A stretch of 64,000 nucleotides of DNA, taken from contig JAZMZG010000037.1 in NCBI GenBank assembly GCA_045585835.1, positions 6,439 to 70,438 of the forward strand. The letters run 5' to 3'. Positions within the stretch are counted from its first letter, which is position 1. Each line of letters opens with the position of its first letter. Below the pieces are notes generated by a model, which ran no database searches, had not been told where the DNA came from, and worked only from the letters and a program-made list of their open reading frames with translations. This document shows, piece by piece, positions 62,633 to 64,000 of the stretch. The translations under genes and the position numbers were made by a program. The DNA comes from CALCTE01 sp045585835 (lineage in GTDB: Bacteria > Bacillota > Clostridia > Oscillospirales > CAG-272).

Positions 62633-63401
62633 AAACCATTTACTCGTTACTGATCTTGACGGAACACTTCTTGATCAAAAAGGTGAACTCCCAAAATCTG
62701 CTAAAAAGGTATTTTCCGATCTCGCAGAGCTTGATATTAAGACAGCTATCGTAACTGCTCGTCCCAAACGGCTTGCCGAAGCGTTTGTTCGTGAGCTTGA
62801 TTGCGACATCGCAGTATATAATAACGGTGCGGAAATATATCAAGGAGAGAAAAAGATTTCCTCCTTCCCTATCAATCCCGATTTTGTTTGCGAATTTACG
62901 AAAGATATGCAAGCATTCAACCCCGACATTATGATGGGCGTAGAAGCCGATGGCGAGCTTTTTGCAAATTCCAATATGTTCAGTGCTTGGGAGCTAATTG
63001 ATGCCACACGATGCGATTTGATGCATTTTAAGGCTGAATCTGTTTCGAAGATATTGGTTGGTGCAAACAATTCATCGGATATTGCCGATATTGCGTCATT
63101 TATTAAAACGGACGATGTGCGCATTGAGCTTGCGGGCAGTACGGCGCTCGTTACCTCATCGAAAGCGTCAAAAGCCAAGGCTATTGAAAAGATAGCCAGA
63201 CTTTACGATGTTGATATGTCCTGCGTGTACGTTTTTGGCAACGATCTTTCCGACGTCGAGATGCTACGCCTCGCCGGTCACGCATATTGCGTTTCAAGCG
63301 GTCATCCAATGGCAAAAAACTATTCGACGGTCATAGGGTCAAATAATGAAAGCGGCGTTTTGAAGGCAATTCAAAAATTCATAACCGGAATTAAAAGATA
63401 A
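62625..63401 (+). CDS. Cof-type HAD-family phosphatase
   Basis: The 258-residue protein has HAD motif I VTDLDGTLLD, motif II (TARPKR), and motif III/IV VFGNDLSDVEMLRLAG, with a C2B cap. It removes phosphate from a small molecule; the substrate is unknown. The start overlaps larA by 8 bases, so it belongs to the operon. Confidence 0.87.
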   Translation: MYKNHLLVTDLDGTLLDQKGELPKSAKKVFSDLAELDIKTAIVTARPKRLAEAFVRELDCDIAVYNNGAEIYQGEKKISSFPINPDFVCEFTKDMQAFNPDIMMGVEADGELFANSNMFSAWELIDATRCDLMHFKAESVSKILVGANNSSDIADIASFIKTDDVRIELAGSTALVTSSKASKAKAIEKIARLYDVDMSCVYVFGNDLSDVEMLRLAGHAYCVSSGHPMAKNYSTVIGSNNESGVLKAIQKFITGIKR

Positions 63402-63436
63402 TCAAAATATCCCCTCATTTGAGGGGATATTTTGAT
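63401..63436 (+). terminator. Terminator of the catabolic operon
   Basis: A 16-bp perfect stem, ATCAAAATATCCCCTC with its complement, around ATTT, at the end of the HAD gene. Confidence 0.85.
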
Positions 63437-63447
63437 GCGTATGCATA

Positions 63448-63476
63448 TTGACAAAGCAAATAAAATAGTGTATAAT
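63448..63476 (+). promoter_or_regulatory. Promoter of the tRNA-Ser locus
   Basis: Consensus TTGACA, 17-base spacer, TATAAT, 29 bases before the truncated tRNA copy. It is the only clear promoter for the complete tRNA-Ser downstream. Confidence 0.8.
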
Positions 63477-63505
63477 CAAACAGTCGCAAAATAAACTATA
63501 TAAGC

Positions 63506-63543
63506 AGAGATATCGAAGTGGTCATAACGGGGCTGACTCGAAA
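63506..63543 (+). pseudogene. Truncated 5'-half copy of tRNA-Ser
   Basis: Its 38 bases are identical to 63694-63731 of the complete tRNA-Ser, from the acceptor stem through the anticodon, and it breaks off there. No matching 3' half follows. The 148-base spacer to the real gene contains a CTTTCG/CGAAAG hairpin and CCTTGCAAAA-type sequence also seen near the right edge. Confidence 0.85.
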
Positions 63544-63691
63544 GGTAGCCGACCTTATCACTTTCGAAGTTGCGAAAGCTCTTGTTTTCTCCGATTTCCT
63601 CGCAAATGCTTCATTTTTCTTGAATTTTGGATGAAAGCATTTCCCCATCGGCCTTGCAAAAGCCGTGCAAAATTCAAACACAACTTAATAC

Positions 63692-63780
63692 GGAGAGATA
63701 TCGAAGTGGTCATAACGGGGCTGACTCGAAATCAGTTTGAGAGCAATCTCACGAGGGTTCGAATCCCTCTCTCTCCGCCA
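63692..63780 (+). tRNA. tRNA-Ser(CGA)
   Basis: Acceptor GGAGAGA pairs with TCTCTCC, discriminator G, encoded CCA. Anticodon arm CTGA-CTCGAAA-TCAG gives CGA. It has the long class II variable arm and T-arm GGTTCGAATCC. Length 89 with CCA. Confidence 0.95.
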
Positions 63781-63784
63781 CTTT

Positions 63785-63817
63785 GAGCCCAAAATCGTCG
63801 ATTTTGGGCTCTTTTTC
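63785..63817 (+). terminator. Terminator of tRNA-Ser
   Basis: A perfect 12-bp stem GAGCCCAAAATC/GATTTTGGGCTC with GTC loop and T5. Confidence 0.9.
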
Positions 63818-63903
63818 TTTCGATTTTACTTTATTTTTGACTTTCATTCCCCACTTTCAAGGAAAACGCCTTTTGCAGTCTTTATGCCATCTATCACTTT
63901 TTT

Positions 63904-63932
63904 TGCAAGGCTATGCAAGGCAACTGCAAGGC
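63904..63932 (+). repeat. Three helically phased TGCAAGGC repeats
   Basis: TGCAAGGC occurs at 63904, 63914 and 63925, spaced 10 and 11 bases, about one helical turn. It is followed by a CCCTA/TAGGG hairpin (63945-63958) and repeated GTAGGTA at the window edge. No gene is seen in 63818-64000. Confidence 0.7.
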
Positions 63933-64000
63933 TGGTCAAAAACACCCTATTTTTAGGGAGGGATAGATACGGGTAGGTACGCAAATAAACTGAGTAGGTA

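Noticed and set aside
63496..63681. 61-codon minus-strand frame between the two tRNA-Ser copies
   Set aside because: It covers the tRNA fragment itself and has no start signals.
1..64000. CRISPR array, rRNA operon or prophage module
   Set aside because: No regularly spaced repeats of suitable length, no rRNA-like sequence and no phage structural genes were seen on either strand.

Overview
The window reads as chromosome of an anaerobic Gram-positive bacterium of the Clostridia (Bacillota). The evidence is: the rimP-nusA-rnpM-ylxQ-infB order; the fakA/DegV pair; GTP-type PEP carboxykinase; rubrerythrin and a CoA-acylating aldehyde dehydrogenase; strong AAGGAGG ribosome binding sites; near-consensus sigma-A promoters with 17-bp spacers; many short hairpin-plus-U-run terminators; and tRNA genes with encoded CCA. 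DNA is moderately AT-rich. No genus can be named from the sequence alone.

Layout. 1-4.8 kb: a 5'-truncated CapA-like lipoprotein, a small membrane protein, and a marR-fakB-fakA fatty-acid-kinase operon with two matching palindromes on its promoter. 4.9-7.2 kb: thioredoxin, a rubrerythrin with an internal start site, and a complete IS3-family element (5986-7232) with 39-bp perfect inverted repeats and a hairpin over its own ribosome binding site. 7.2-14.3 kb: an ABC exporter, a PEBP protein, and an operon ygiQ-rpe-GH36. 14.3-19.3 kb: the translation/transcription operon and tRNA-Thr. 19.3-22.6 kb: an ECF sigma/anti-sigma pair, a candidate small RNA and a transglutaminase-like membrane protein. 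22.7-34.7 kb: tRNA-Leu, pckG, rsmA, a Gld-type ABC system (ATPase, permease, GldG-like, DUF4340), aspS, hisS, a methylglyoxal-synthase-like protein that lacks the catalytic residues, and a MinD-like ATPase. 34.7-43.2 kb: polA, a Nif3-like protein, trmK, a DUF1858 protein, a ClpE-type chaperone, CvpA and a DUF5711 protein. 43.4-49.7 kb: a class B penicillin-binding protein facing two lipoprotein foldases and a B12-binding radical SAM enzyme.

50-63.4 kb is a single co-directional twelve-gene catabolic operon: zinc dehydrogenase, metallo-beta-lactamase-fold hydrolase, DUF4432 mutarotase-like protein, CoA-acylating aldehyde dehydrogenase, succinyl-CoA-synthetase-like ligase (two subunits), a complete acetoin/pyruvate-dehydrogenase-type complex (E1 alpha, E1 beta, E2, E3), a nickel-pincer LarA racemase and a HAD phosphatase. 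Together these can convert an aldehyde and a 2-keto compound to acyl-CoA and then recover ATP. The substrate is not evident. It could be acetoin/butanediol or an unrecognised oxidative sugar route, and this is the most interesting part of the window.

63.4-64 kb holds a tRNA-Ser, a truncated upstream copy of its 5' half, and helically phased short repeats at the right edge that look like the border of an integration site.
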